Shown: positions 1 through 12,136 of the stretch, in pieces
How positions within the stretch are numbered: the first letter of the stretch is position 1
Layout of the letters: every line of letters starts with the position of its first letter
Assembly: GCA_020650975.1 (NCBI GenBank)
Contig: JAIPMN010013708.1
Location: 1-33,000, forward strand
Reading direction: 5' to 3'
DNA length: 33,000 bases
Source of the DNA: Apostichopus californicus
Lineage: Eukaryota > Echinodermata > Holothuroidea > Aspidochirotida > Stichopodidae
Position numbers and translations under genes: made by a program
Notes under the pieces: model-generated
Told to the model about the DNA's origin: nothing
Database searches by the model: none
What the model saw: the letters and a program-made list of their open reading frames with translations, nothing else

Positions 1-94
1 TTCATATCTACCATGTATGTCATAGTGAGTCATGTTTCGTTGCTTTGAACGAACACAAATTGTGTTCAAATAAAGTAAACTATATCAGAGGGTA

Positions 95-113
95 TCTTAC
101 TTCTCTTTTCAAG
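95..113 (+). other. 3' splice site of copy 1 terminal exon
   Basis: A pyrimidine-rich run (tcttacttctcttttc) ends in AAG at 111-113, and the coding frame is open immediately after it. The same tract and AG sit at the aligned place before copy 2 (26644-26645). The codon spanning the junction is G|AT (Asp) in both. Aligned protein similarity also starts here, with Asp followed by a segment containing NAVPLCLPNNYTW, which resembles the PMCL segment at the start of human GBP1. Confidence 0.65.
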
Positions 114-3100
114 ATGCAGTTAGTAATGCTGTTCCCCTGTGCCTTCCAAACAACTACACTTGGGATTCCGACACAAATAAGATTTCTGTTGACAAGACGA
201 AGCCACGGAAAACACTTACAGTGTGTACGGAAGGGTTGAAGTTGCTACAGAGTCTTAAAGATCAACTGCTTGTGGTGTTGTGTATTGCTGGTCCAGCAAG
301 ATCCGGAAAATCATTTTTCGCATCTCAACTTCTAGAAGATGTTAACTTCGATGTAGGTCACGGCGCCGGGTCTCACACTACAGGGATATGGATTGGTGTT
401 GGAGCAAGACCGATCCGTATTGGAAATGATGAAGCAAGAGTGGTTATACTAGATGCGGAAGGGTTGGGTGGGGTAAACACTGATAGTAGTGATACCGATG
501 CAAAATGGGAACATAAAATATTTTCTCTGTGTGTCCTGCTTAGTTCGTACGTCATATACAATAGCAAGGGACCTCCTAATAACGACGAATTAGACAAACT
601 TGGATTTATTGCAGAGTTCAGTCGTGCCATTTTTCATGAGAGGCAGGACGACCTAGAGGAACAAAAAACACAGAGCGAGGGTTTTGATCAGTTTGGACCA
701 GATTTTCTTTGGTTATTTCGAGATATTTTCAATAAACCAGAAATTAATGGAAAACCGTGCGATTGGACAGAATACGTCCAAAAAAAAGTGCTGGTTCGTA
801 AGCCAAACGAGCCAGATAAGAATAATATTCGAACATCGATATTATCTACATTTAGAACAATCCGAGCCGCTGATTTACCTCCCCCAACCACAGACTCAAA
901 CGCGATAAAAAAATTATCAGCGAAGGAAAATAAAGACAAAATACGCCAAGATTTTTTTCCTAGAATTGAAAATGTAGGGAAAACAATTTGGTCTTCTGTA
1001 AAAATAAAGACTATTAAAGGAAGTAAACTCACTGGACAGCAGTTAATTGATATTTTATCACATGTTGTTAACAGAGTGAACAGCGAGTGTGACAAACTCG
1101 ATGTCACCAGTATGTGGGATAGTATTGTAAGTGCAGAAATGCAACGTCACATACAAAGGGCGTTAGATTTATATAAGGAGATAATGGGACAAACCAAACT
1201 TCCTGAGGAAGAGGAAAGATATTTAAAGCATCATGAGTCTACGAAGATTTGTTCAAAGGTTCGTTTTGAGAAAGTTACGACCCGCTTTGATAAAGATATT
1301 TGCTCAAGTCAATTACAAATTATGTGCGATAAAATTGAAATTGAATTTAATAATTCATTATTGATAAAAAACGAGCAAGCTTCATTAATTTTCAATAACA
1401 AATTGATTACAGATCTGGAGAATAACTATTTCAATAACCTTCCGGCAAAATCCAGTTGTATGCAACTGAAAACTGCTAATAAGAAAGTTAATGATTTTTA
1501 CAATAAAGGGGCCAAGGGTCCGAAAGCGGGACAAGTGAAAAGCGAAGCACAGTTGCTGCGTGATCAGAAAATAGGCAGAATGAGAACAGAATCACTGATT
1601 GATGCCGAGCAGCAATCCTGTGAATTATTTGAGAAGTCTCTAAAAGAGGCTTTGGAAGGGGAACCGCTAACCTTAAGCGAGCTTAATGCTCTGAAGGGAA
1701 CTTGTACCAAAGGTTGCTTCAATAATTTTAGTAAAGCATCATGTAATGATATGGATTGCATCCATTGTATCAAATCTAAGCATAGTCTTCGCCAGAAGCT
1801 AGAAAGCATATTAAAAGAATGCTCATCAGAATGCTACGATAAATCGGCAAAGGCATGTCAATGTTTGATAAACGAATTAATAACAAGAATATTACTACCG
1901 TTCGTGATAAAAATTGATTCACATAACTATAGTGATTTTCGAAAATTAAAAGATGAAATATTGGCCCAGTACGACAGAGAGGCTAAAGGACCAGCGAAGA
2001 GAGACTTAATGGGTACGTGTACGAAGACAATAGATATGCAAAACGAAGGAATACAGCTTTTGATAATGCAAAGCGCATTGAAAAGTGTGTATTGTAAGTA
2101 CACACAAACTTTGAACCAAACTGCAAAATCTGATCCATGTGAAGATGAAGAATTGGACAGAAGGCAAGCTTTAAAGTACAGGGATATAATCTCTGCATTT
2201 AGAGTTAAGTGCGAAGGCATTGATAAATCTAAGGTAGAACCATATCAGTTAAACTTGGAAAACGTTATCAAAAACTTTACAACATTGATAGCAAATGAAA
2301 ATAAAAGTAGGTCTATCAATCTATGCGAAGATCTGGTCACAAGCCTCTCAAGGGAATTCCATGATGGCATATTGCAAACACACATTCCTGAAATACTTCG
2401 CGAAAAGGAATGTAGTCAATGTAGCGATCACTTACAAAAGGCGGAGAAGTTTAAAGACAAAATACTTACTGATTATAAACAGAAAGCATATGGTCCAGAA
2501 AAGGAACGTTTTCAGCAAAGCTTGAACGAATATCTTGAAATTCAATTGATTGTCGTTAAGGAAGCGGTAAATGATATGATTTTGAAGACAGTCCTGCAAC
2601 ATCATTTTTACCAGCTTGATACAATTAAAAAGAAGTATCCAATTAGTGAAACTGAGCTACAAAGCGCAATCAGTGAAACTAATAAGAATACGGGGAAAGA
2701 GTTTATCGACGGACAAAAACAAATACCTCTACCATTTGTTAGTTGCAGCAAAGATATTTTGTCGATCATCTTAAATTTCGACACAATAAAACTCGTAGAA
2801 GAAAATTACAAAAAGTCAATGAGGCAATTAGATAGCATTTGCACATATATTTCATTAGAAAGTCGAAAGAAATTTGAGGAGTTAATTTTGAGTGGTGAAG
2901 CGGATACTGCAAAATTTGTTCAAATAAGAGGTGATTGCACAAAAGAATTTGAAAAAAGTGGAAAAGGTGTATTGAAGGATCATTATAAGAGCATTCTTCA
3001 AGGTAATGTCGATCTGGAGATACGAATTGCTCACACTACCATTGCCGATAATACAGTTAAACGCATATTTGCAGATTGCAGAACATCCATAGAAAACTTG

Positions 3101-4177
3101 TTACAAAGAAATCCACGTGAACAGGACGACCTTGAATATGATATTGAGAGGGTAAAGAAAGATGCTAGAAAGAAGATTGAAAACTTACAAAAAGAAGTTG
3201 CAGAGGCAAACACTACAGGAACAGAGGAAAGTTTAACAATTGAATTGAAAGACACTATATCTTACGTGGTAGGTAAGAATTTACGTGTATCGTCTGAAAA
3301 ATGTTATGCACAACTGCTGGAAATATTGGAAGAGCTTAAAGGTTATTGTGAGAATTTTCTAGCATCTGAAACATCTGTTATCGATAATTTACGTCATTTA
3401 AAAGATAAATTCCTACGTAAATATGACGAAGTTGCAGTAGGACCAGCAAAAGCAGATGAAAGAAACAAATTAGCAAACGGAATCGTTGAAGAAGTTGATA
3501 GAACGTTTGTATTGTTTGCAAAAGCAAAGTACGGAAAAATACTCCGTGAAGAAATCGAACAGTTTCCGTTTCGAGGTCTTTTGAATAATCCGGATCCAGT
3601 GAGCATAGGGAAATTGATCCAAGTCTTAAAAAATAAAGTTGATTATATTCTAAACACATACCCCACGTTGGGAGAGACAGCTAGAAATGATCTTACTAGA
3701 GATTTAGAGGAAAGTATCAATCGCAGTTTCCTGGAAGAACTAGCAACTGCCTATGAAGAAATAATTAATCACTTGAAAGACCGTGGTATCCTTGAGGAAG
3801 ATGAACTTAAAGATGAAATAAACACAGCAAAAGAAGGACTTTTCGATATTCATATACCGCGAATTCTTGGAAATGATTATGACTTACCCGAAGAATTGCA
3901 AACATTCATCGATAACTTAGAGAGAAATCTCCAGCAGGACAATTTCCAACGTTCACGCATAAGCTGCCAGAAAACCTTTCAAATGCTTTTCCAGTATAAT
4001 TGGGATTATCTCACGAAAGGGTATTTTAGAAAATCTTATAATGAGAAAAGTGAAGGACCTGCAAGGCAAACGGTTTGGGATGAAAATGAAGAAAGAGTTG
4101 ATGTATACTACAATTCGTATAAAGTTATGTTCAGAAAGATGTGGGCACCTTTGACATACTTAAATCATAAAGTTTAA
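114..4177 (+). CDS. GBP-like large GTPase with reiterated helical modules, copy 1 (terminal exon)
   Basis: Terminal coding exon of a guanylate-binding-protein-like GTPase; stop TAA at 4175-4177. Numbering residues from the codon at 221, the P-loop GPARSGKS is at 24-31, the switch SHTTGIW at 51-57, DAEGLG at 78-83, and the guanine-site region ends in WLFRD (164-168). These match human GBP1 GLYRTGKS, SHTKGIW, DTEGLG and TLRD in order and spacing, and the cis arginine (R27) is kept. About residue 265 onward is helical and rich in Lys and Glu. It carries six Y/F-x4-KGPAK-like signatures at 433, 590, 758, 916 (degenerate), 1074 and 1279. There is no membrane segment, signal peptide or C-terminal CaaX box; the chain ends NHKV. 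The codon at 221 is GTG, and no in-frame ATG lies between the stop at 71-73 and the GTPase domain, so I place the exon start after the AG at 112-113; the first exon is outside the window. Family members hydrolyse GTP and coat pathogen membranes in vertebrates; that role here is inference. Confidence 0.88.
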
Positions 4178-4349
4178 AATGATGAATTATACCCAGAGAG
4201 TTACTATAAGTAATATAAGATACAAATTATGCATAAACAGTTATTGGTTCTGTCAGTGCATCTTTATTCGAATTGTTTTCTGATCATTCGGCCGGTAGAT
4301 ATATTAAGTAAACTTACCATCATAGATTATATTGTGTACATTTCGTTCC

Positions 4350-4355
4350 AATAAA
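4350..4355 (+). promoter_or_regulatory. possible polyadenylation signal after copy 1
   Basis: The first AATAAA after the copy 1 stop codon, 173 bases downstream. It lies right at the junction with the broken third gene end, so it may be fortuitous; copy 2 lacks an AATAAA at the equivalent place. Confidence 0.25.
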
Positions 4356-4357
4356 AT

Positions 4358-4618
4358 AATCTTTGATAACGTAAAAACATGTTTCAAGGAGGACAACCAT
4401 AAACTTCCAGAAAACCATTGACTTGCTTTTCCAGTACAATTGGGTTATCTCACGAAAGAGTATTTTAGAAAAAATTATGATAGAAAATGCAAAGGACCTG
4501 CTAGGCAAATGGTTTGGAATGACAATAAAAAAAGAATTGATTTATACTACGATTCGAATATTCCCCTCTGCAGACAGGTGTTGTCCCGGTGAAATACTTT
4601 TTCTATACTGAAGTTTAA
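4358..4618 (+). pseudogene. 3'-end fragment of a third GBP-like gene
   Basis: This matches the last 90 or so codons of the neighbouring genes, from the IIDNVET region of copy 2 to the stop codon. It keeps the last module signature (KGPARQMVW) and a C-terminus ending in TEV before TAA at 4616-4618. It is broken by a deletion of about 14 bases near 4397, a single missing A near 4444 (tgggttatc against tgggattatc) and another missing base between about 4560 and 4588. It has no GTPase domain. Its wording is clearly closer to copy 2 (26646-30709) than to copy 1 directly upstream. The bases after its stop repeat the copy 1 3' UTR (both contain ggttctgtcagtgcatc), so the unit was copied with its UTR. 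Probably a relic of unequal crossing-over. Confidence 0.85.
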
Positions 4619-6357
4619 AATGAGGATGCATATCCAGAGATTTACTATCACTTATATGAGATGCAACTTAACAGTTGTTGGTTCTGTCAGTGCATCTTAA
4701 TTTGACATGTTTACTTATCATTCGGCCGATAGATATAATTATCCAGAAAGCTCAAGCTTTGGTAATTACCGTCATAGATTATAGTATGTACATAACGTTC
4801 AATGTTTGGTTCTTCTCAGCACCAGTACCTTATGATGCAATTGGTTGCAAGCAGGTGTATGCAGATAATCGAATATTCATTGATAGCTTGAGATATAGCT
4901 CGTACATGGCAGTTAGATTATGATTTCTTAAAGTCATCTGAGGTATTGGTTTTTATAGTGGACGATGTTCATAACACTGTAAAACTCTTAACACGGTATA
5001 ATTTTATACCTAATGTAGCAGCTTTAATTAACGTAATTAACGTTCTGTAATTTAACAGGACGTAAAATGATCTTTAAACCATGTATTACCATTTAGTGTA
5101 TGCCTGGTTTGTAGTAGAATCACAACTCAATGCAATTTTCATTCCATATAGTTGCTGTTTGGTTGTTGGTTTTCGTGCCCATGCTCTAACTTGGGTGACT
5201 TTCCTTACAATGTTTACATGGTATGATCATATGGTTACACCGAGTCTCTCGATTTTAGGGGAATAGGGTTGACATTGAATTAAGTTGTGTGGGTTTTTGT
5301 ATCCAGGCTCTATCTTTGGTAGTTTTTTTAATGTACAAGTTAACTCGGCCTTTGGGTAAGATCATGTTTATAACCGGTCGTTACCAAGAGACTCGTGGTA
5401 CACATTTTAAGTAACATCGTCATGAGCACACGGTGACAGTTTCGATGGGAAAGGACTGGGGGTTAAGACCCAGTTTAGTCGTTTGGTGTTCTTGCTCAGG
5501 CTCTATATCGGGTGACATTTTTGAGGACTTAAAAAGTGAGAGGATATAAAGGATGCTCTTTATCGGTACTCTGTGGATAACACACGCTATACTGTAATCC
5601 TATACCAATTTTAATAAATAAATGTTGCAAAAAATCGATCATTATATGATATGTCTCACGTAACTCTAACTTAATAAAATATATTTTATTTATCGAGACC
5701 GACAAAAGGGTATAGGTATGTGTAAAGCACGCAAGCTAATTATCATATATACATATTATTCTTTTCAAGTTCTTTTCGCAGCATTTGTTTTATAATACCA
5801 GTGTTGAAACCAGTAGACAGTTGTTACCAGTATTGACACCAGTGGTGATAAGTAGTTTATTTACAACTGATATAATATTATAATTACAATTTTAAGACGC
5901 TTGTTTTTCTGTTCTTTTGCAAACCAGAGAATACTTTAAACTTGACTAGCTACGTTACAAGAGCAGAATGTTTTTCTTGAATAAAAAAAGAAAGAAATCG
6001 ATGTATAGCTTCGTTATTTTATTTAGCGGTATAGACTTGCTCCTAATAATAGCAACTGTTTAGTATAACTATGTTAAATACGAAAACAAACTTTGCTCAA
6101 GTACTGTGATATAATTATTGTAAGGGGTTAGTGTGGTTTCCAAAGGCAGCCGGTTACTTTATATAGTTGACTGTATATAGTTGAATGTATAATTTCTTTA
6201 TATCCTTCCAACATTATATCTCACTATATTGACAAACAAAGTAAGATAAATAATTGTAGAATGTAATCTTTAATTATATGTACAATTATTAATTAAATAA
6301 TTATACCAATATTTATTGTAAGTTGACGTAATACGTGTCTCTTACTAAAATCACCGT
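4619..6357 (+). repeat. duplicated 3' flank, copy 1 side
   Basis: Non-coding sequence that re-occurs after copy 2 from 30710 to the end of the window, in the same order and orientation. Shared landmarks include cttaacacggtataat (4986 and 31066), ttgtgtgggtttttgtatcc (5285 and 31949), ggttaccagtattgacacc style blocks near 5825 and 32470, and gttagtgtggtttccaaagg (6127 and 32770). No open reading frame is shared between the two, so I read it as UTR or intergenic DNA carried along with the gene duplication. Confidence 0.85.
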
Positions 6358-9300
6358 ATATTCCCTATGATATATACAGAAGTTCTTGAAATTATGGTTC
6401 TACAGAGCCCAATGATCTAGTTTGTTGCACGAATTTGCACTGTGTTGGAATGTGAACTGCATGGCTGCTACTTCTCATGTATAAGAGAACTATGAAGAGA
6501 TTTAAAGAATTGTGGAAAGTTTGTGCACAATCTTGTCAGCGCAAACGAAACTGGTGGGGTGATATCCTATAGCTGCAAAGATCGAGAAAGAATTTAAATT
6601 GATACTAATTATCATAGGTAATTCAATGGGTTACCTCAATACGTCTTACAAGATGAACCCACAATTGCGCATTCCGTACCCCAAAATTCTAGTATTTGAC
6701 TATATTTCAACGGTACAAAACAAAAAACCGTTTTTATTCTGTACAACAGGGCACTACTTCCAAAAAGAGAACGTCATAAACAACAAAACGCCTGTAACAA
6801 AAATTGGAGAAGGGTATTTTGTATTACCAAAAATGGGGAAAATACTCATGTATGAAAGGGGATGCATTTTAAGTTGTTGCGCTCCCTCTCCCCCTTACCG
6901 TGGGGCAAACTTAAATAGAGGAGCGAAAGGAATCTTCACACAACTTCATACGTTTTGACTATGCTTTGCAACAGTAATTAACTTCAGTAATAAGGACATT
7001 TTCCTCTTTACCATTTTATGCTTACTGTATTGCTTCCTGATAATGTATTGCTTTTTATCAGTTAACACATGGACTGAATAAATTCTGCTTAAAACTTTAC
7101 AAAAGCATCTGTCTTATTTTTTCAACTAGAAGAGCATACATCAAATTCCGCGCGTGTAACGTCAACGGTGGTAAAACACTGTGGTGTCCATCGACGGAGG
7201 TAAACATCACATGTTTAACTCGTCTCGTATTTTGAACTCTGTGTCGCGGACCACAAAAGTACACTCGTCATATTAAAAATAAATCGTTTCCCTTTGATTA
7301 CATATCATAATCTACAAAGAAAGAAGCAAACTCACCAGCGGCAAAGTAACGTTTATCTAGATGTTACTATGTTCGAATTGGTTACACTCAACTGACGTCA
7401 TAGTAGTTGTTTCCCCTCACATTAGGTAAATTTGATTTTCACATTATATAAGTATACTGATAACTCGAACAGGACGGTTCCAATATTGCTATAGGCTACA
7501 TAATTGATTTTTCTTTAACAAAATCTAATTATCCCGATTAGCATTGCTAAAAAGGTCATGATAATGAATTACTCATGTGACCATTATTTTGTGGCCTACA
7601 ACGTGGAACATTCTTTTATTGAAATGGCATACAATGAGCATGCATACATTGTAAGGTTACAAAATACTGTACCGCAACAAATGGGTGCAGTCAAATGAAA
7701 CATTGGCTAGTTGCTTGACCGCTGGTATAGTGTGATGATCATGGTTGTCAACTTCAAGTAATAGTAATTTATCCACACCCTTACACAGAATCGAAATATG
7801 TTCGTGTCCTCATTTTTTCCCTCTTGAAAACGATGAAATAGTTGTTGGCATTCCATGCAGTACATTTCATATTTTCCTGAAAGCTACAATAATTTGAAAT
7901 TGATAAATATTTTTGTAAATTGAATCCAGGTTGATATTTTTTAGGGTTTGACAGAAAACTGTTCGCACAGCTACAGTATGCATGTGATACAGAGATCGCG
8001 AAGTGACTGTCATATTTTAACTATACATATGTAAGACAATCATGCCTTGAATAACTAACGCGCACAGCGCACATTCGCAGGCTTTATTTTTGGTTTCCCG
8101 ACAGGGAAAACAATCGAGTCACTTTTACCGACATGGCAAAATTGTCAGATTGCAATAACTATAACACGGATCGCAAAGTCGGTAATACTATTACGGTCAG
8201 ATCCGTCCAACACCGCAACATACATAAACGCTGTACAGTATGTATTCTGAAATAAGTTATCATTCTAATACTCAAAAATGTTCATTACATTCCAACCTTT
8301 ACGAGCGGAACATCTGTGACGAATCGTTCGCGGTACAGGTAAGATCCTTGTAATGTCATTTGCGAATTACTCTAGTCACCCATCCGGAGTCTATGCATTC
8401 TAAGGTATGTAATACCGCCCTCATTTATTTTCGGGGAACCTTTCATACTGTAGTTTTGATTAAACATTACAACATTGAGTACCTTTCTCGGATCCTAACC
8501 ACTGTATAACCATTATGTGCGTATTTGTGTGGGCTGTGTACTGTGGAGTTACATTAAATACGATGCTTGTGTTTATTGTTCCATAGAAAATGTTTCTTCC
8601 TTCCGGGTGTACTTTCAGAGCGACTGGAGGAAACGATATGTTTAAAACTTAGAGGTCGTATAGAATGCACTGTAATATCATTGTTTTTAAATACACACAC
8701 ACACACAATAAACAGTGTTTGATCATTCTTACCACAACGATGACCCCATTTTGAAGATACACGCTTCATTGTGTGGAGTGGAAGACTACACATTCCGTAA
8801 GTACCAATTCTTCTTACTGTATCTTATAGGGGCTTAAAACTGTTTACAAAAATATACTCCTCATCTACTGCAAAAAGCCTGTGATCTTAGCAGGTCTTCT
8901 TCAAAGATGCAGTGAAACGAACAAATACTAAATTTTGGAGCATGACTGAACAATGAATAGAGCAAAGTTAGACAGAACGAAGAGAAATAACTGGTAACAA
9001 ACTGCTTAGGTGCTGCAAAAAAACCCATCTAGATTAATATATCAAACTGAGTAAGAGGGATTTACAAAAAAAAGAAGAAGACGTTTCGCAACAGGATCTA
9101 CTTCAGAGGATAACTGATATGAAAAGATATCAAGGACAATCTTAAATGAGACAGATGGAGAAGATCCTACTTGATCCAAACGCTAGGTCCTCAAACGATG
9201 ATATGAAACTTATATGATTATTGTAGATGCCGTTCTATAGTCAATGTCCAATCAAATTCTAATTTCCCCGACTGATTTAGATAGAAGGTTAACCTATGTG

Positions 9301-9477
9301 GAAGGGGCTAGAGGCCAATGAAGGATTTTATAGGGGAGGGGTGTTGTTCTGGGGTACAGTTGAAGGCAACTACCATGGGGTCTGATGTCTCTCCAAAGTA
9401 ATCTTGGAAGTCAATGACACAGGAATCTGTGACAACCTTTGGCAAGATATCCAATGTGTGAAAGTGTGTGACTAAAA
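6358..9477. other. non-coding stretch without a supported gene
   Basis: I see no gene here. The longest open frame (6599-6958, +) begins with TTG, has low complexity and matches no family I know. A short AC dinucleotide run sits at 8693-8707. The rest is AT-rich unique-looking DNA. Confidence 0.5.
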
Positions 9478-9765
9478 ATCTACTCGCCAAATCGCAAAAA
9501 TCACTTGCCACTATGAGCATTGTACAAATCTTCATAGTACAGATCTACAACATCAATACTTTCTATGAACAAATGTTAGGCCCTTAGGTAGATACATGGT
9601 GCTACGTAATTGTACATTGGACAATTATGTTTCTGTGCAGTTTGAGATTTAAACTTTTTTTTCACCAAACGTAAGTGATGAACAAAGTAAAACATTTCGC
9701 AGATTCGTAAATAAACAACTAGGCCTACTGTAGTGTCTCAAAGTAAGAAAAATAAAACATTTGCA
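9478..9765 (+). repeat. dispersed repeat, partner inverted at 22735-23000
   Basis: The reverse complement of 22735-23000 matches this segment over most of its length. Shared words include catggtgctacgtaattg, the aggcctactgtagtgtctca block at its right end and ctactcgcca at its left end. Both copies have small indels, so this is an old interspersed repeat, not a recent inversion. No coding signal is visible. Confidence 0.8.
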
Positions 9766-10724
9766 AATATACCTTGGCTTCTGTTACAGGCATTTACTAA
9801 ACAGTAGCTACCGTATGTATGAGCGAATCCTAAGCCTAAAAGTACCTCCTTGCTTCTTTGAACCGCTACTCGATTAGCGCGATTCGTACACTTTCCCAAT
9901 TATTTATCTGGTCATTTTCCCCAGCGTAACTACATCCAAACCTGAAGTTTTTATTTGGCACTGAATCTCGACAATGCGAAATACGACGGAAAAATTCAAC
10001 AATGGAAGCAAATATTTAATATACGTCTGTGATTCGTGACAACGGTATCGTTTATTCCGATGAACTTTGTTTGTAAAAACAGAATACTGTAATGCTATAA
10101 TGTTGTAATGTTAAAATTGTAATGCAACAACGTAAGCGACACGGTTTATTCAATCGAACTTGGGTCGTTGGTTTGCTGGTTAGCTGATACTATCTACGGA
10201 TGCCAATAAGCTAATTTCCAATTGCTAGCAACCTCTCCAATTCTTATGAGGCGTAACGCACATGTTATCTAATAGGCTGGTCGGTTGGGGATACGGCGAT
10301 TATGAAACAAGATTTCCAAATTTTTACCTCTGGTGACTGCAAATGACCTTTGACCCCAACAAAAACCAATACGCTTCTTTTACTTAACGTGTTACAACAA
10401 CATACTAAATATGAGATTGTTTCAAGCATTTCTTCTTGAGATATCGTGTTTACAAGCAAGGCATCACACATACACCCACCCACACTCGCATGTATCCACA
10501 AGAGCCCCCACACTCATCCGCCTGCATGGCTGCATAGGTTACGATTGCGATCGAAACCAAATATAACTGAAAGTTTCCAAAAGTAAAGAAAGAGAGAGCG
10601 GTACCGAAGACTTTAAACGTTATTAATAAAGAGGTTAATTAGTAATCTGCAACTGCCGCACCTACAGTCTCATTATCATTATTCTCTGAGACTGAGGCAG
10701 GGTTCATTTTTAAGAACATGTTAT
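9766..10724. other. non-coding stretch without a supported gene
   Basis: No open frame with a plausible start or any recognisable motif. A TGACCTtTGACCC word (about 10344) resembles a nuclear receptor direct repeat but stands alone. Confidence 0.4.
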
Positions 10725-10770
10725 GGTTGTCCTTCGGACAACCTTGCCTTCATATTTGGTTGTCCGAAGG
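10725..10770. repeat. nested hairpin with GGTTGTCCGA core
   Basis: GGTTGTCC (10725-10732), a 3-base loop and GGACAACC (10736-10743) form a perfect 8-bp stem. The overlapping word CCTTCGGACAACC (10731-10743) also pairs perfectly over 13 bp with GGTTGTCCGAAGG (10758-10770). The two foldings are mutually exclusive. A related hairpin lies at 15121-15154. Confidence 0.8.
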
Positions 10771-11852
10771 AGTTTTTGGTTGTACAATGAAAGCATACAA
10801 AAGTACAACTGGATTTGCCTGACGTGGTACATCGTACACATCGTGTGTACTGTAGTTACTAAATATATGCTCAGGGACTATTATGTTAGTTACGTACGTC
10901 CTGCGATTTTCCAACATTTGGATTTTTAAATGGCGCGCCTTGCGCGTGAGCCATACGTAAGTAATACTAAAATGTAACGGTTTTGCCTTGTGGGAGAGTA
11001 CCGTAACGTTAGGCTACGGAGGCCTAGTATATCTGCCTGAGGCTTAAGGTAGCATACGTCCATTAAAAGCCCCATTGACTTGCACACTAAATCACAAAAG
11101 TAACATGGTCTCTAAATCTAGATAGAAGTTCTCACAGCTAAACGCTACCCATCACCGGATTGCGGACGAGTTGGCCTTTCATGGCACCATCAATTTTCCG
11201 TATCATGACCGTGCAGATTTTTTTGCTATCCGAGCCGGAAGTTTTCGCCACTTGTAAACAAACCTCTTCACTCAGTACTAAACAATTATCGTACGCTGCT
11301 CCATGTGAGGCCTTAAGGGACTAAAATTGTTGACCCAGTTCACCCAATTTCTGCACCACATGTACTTTCATTCGTGCTCTTCAACATGCAAGCAACAAAA
11401 AATAATAACAGGTCAAAAAAGATGTTCTCCTGCTGCTTTTTGGCACTTTTCCTGAAATAGGAGAACATTCGGGCGGATGGATATAGACTCTAATAAGAGT
11501 ATGCCACCTTAAAGCAGCATTTTGCGTTGAGTCGCCGTTTTTCCTCAATTTTTCCGTGTCTATCAAGTTTTTATCATAATACAATCACAAACGACAAAAC
11601 TAAGACTTTCTCAACTTTTTTCCCCACAGCGAACGTTAATTAGCAAGTAATTAAGGCTTTTATATGATTCTGAGAAAGTGTCTCCCTGACACATCGAATC
11701 ATTTAGTATTTATCACATGCAGCTCTACAAAACCGCCCATTCAAGTTCAACCAATCAGTGAAGAGATGTTTATGTATGACCCTTGCTGCAAAGCACTACT
11801 TAAATCTCCACATGGCCTAGCCAATATGCCTTATTGCATTCCCTTGAGAGAC
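10771..11852. other. non-coding stretch without a supported gene
   Basis: Contains only short open frames with no motif, mostly opened by alternative start codons. Nothing else is recognised. Confidence 0.4.
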
Positions 11853-11935
11853 GTTACTTTCCTCTCCTGAAAAACGTTATTTTCTCCCATGTTGTTAGAG
11901 GAGGAAACTAAGGTTTTTCAAGAGAGGAAACTAAC
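11853..11935. repeat. 24-bp imperfect inverted repeat
   Basis: The arm at 11853-11876 pairs with 11912-11935 at 21 of 24 positions around a 35-base loop. The right arm runs into two further gaaactaacgg words (about 11926 and 11942). This looks like the terminal hairpin of a small DNA element or MITE, but no target duplication was found. Confidence 0.65.
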
Positions 11936-12136
11936 GGGTCCGGAAACTAACGGCACCCATTGCGCTACACTCATACTCATAGCTACATTGCTTTTAGTGC
12001 ACAATGCAAAGCATGTACATAACGTTATTCAGGCCTAACCAGTGTAAGTCACACACTAATAGGTCTGATTGTACTACAGTAACTAGCCTATGTAACACCG
12101 AGTGAGAGTGATACAATATCGTTCTCGCGAATGTTA

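Noticed and set aside
373..3659. Open frames on the opposite strand and in other frames inside both large exons (for example 688-1107 and 3378-3659, minus)
   Set aside because: Shadow frames of the GTPase exon; not conserved as proteins between the two copies.
221..4177. GTG at 221 (and at 26753) as the translation start
   Set aside because: Animal nuclear genes rarely start at GTG. The frame stays open and conserved between paralogues for 36 more codons to a shared splice acceptor.
4423..4611. 62-codon frame as a small gene
   Set aside because: It is the frameshifted tail of the broken third GBP-like copy.
6599..6958. 119-codon plus-strand frame
   Set aside because: Opens at TTG, low complexity, no family resemblance and no splice context.
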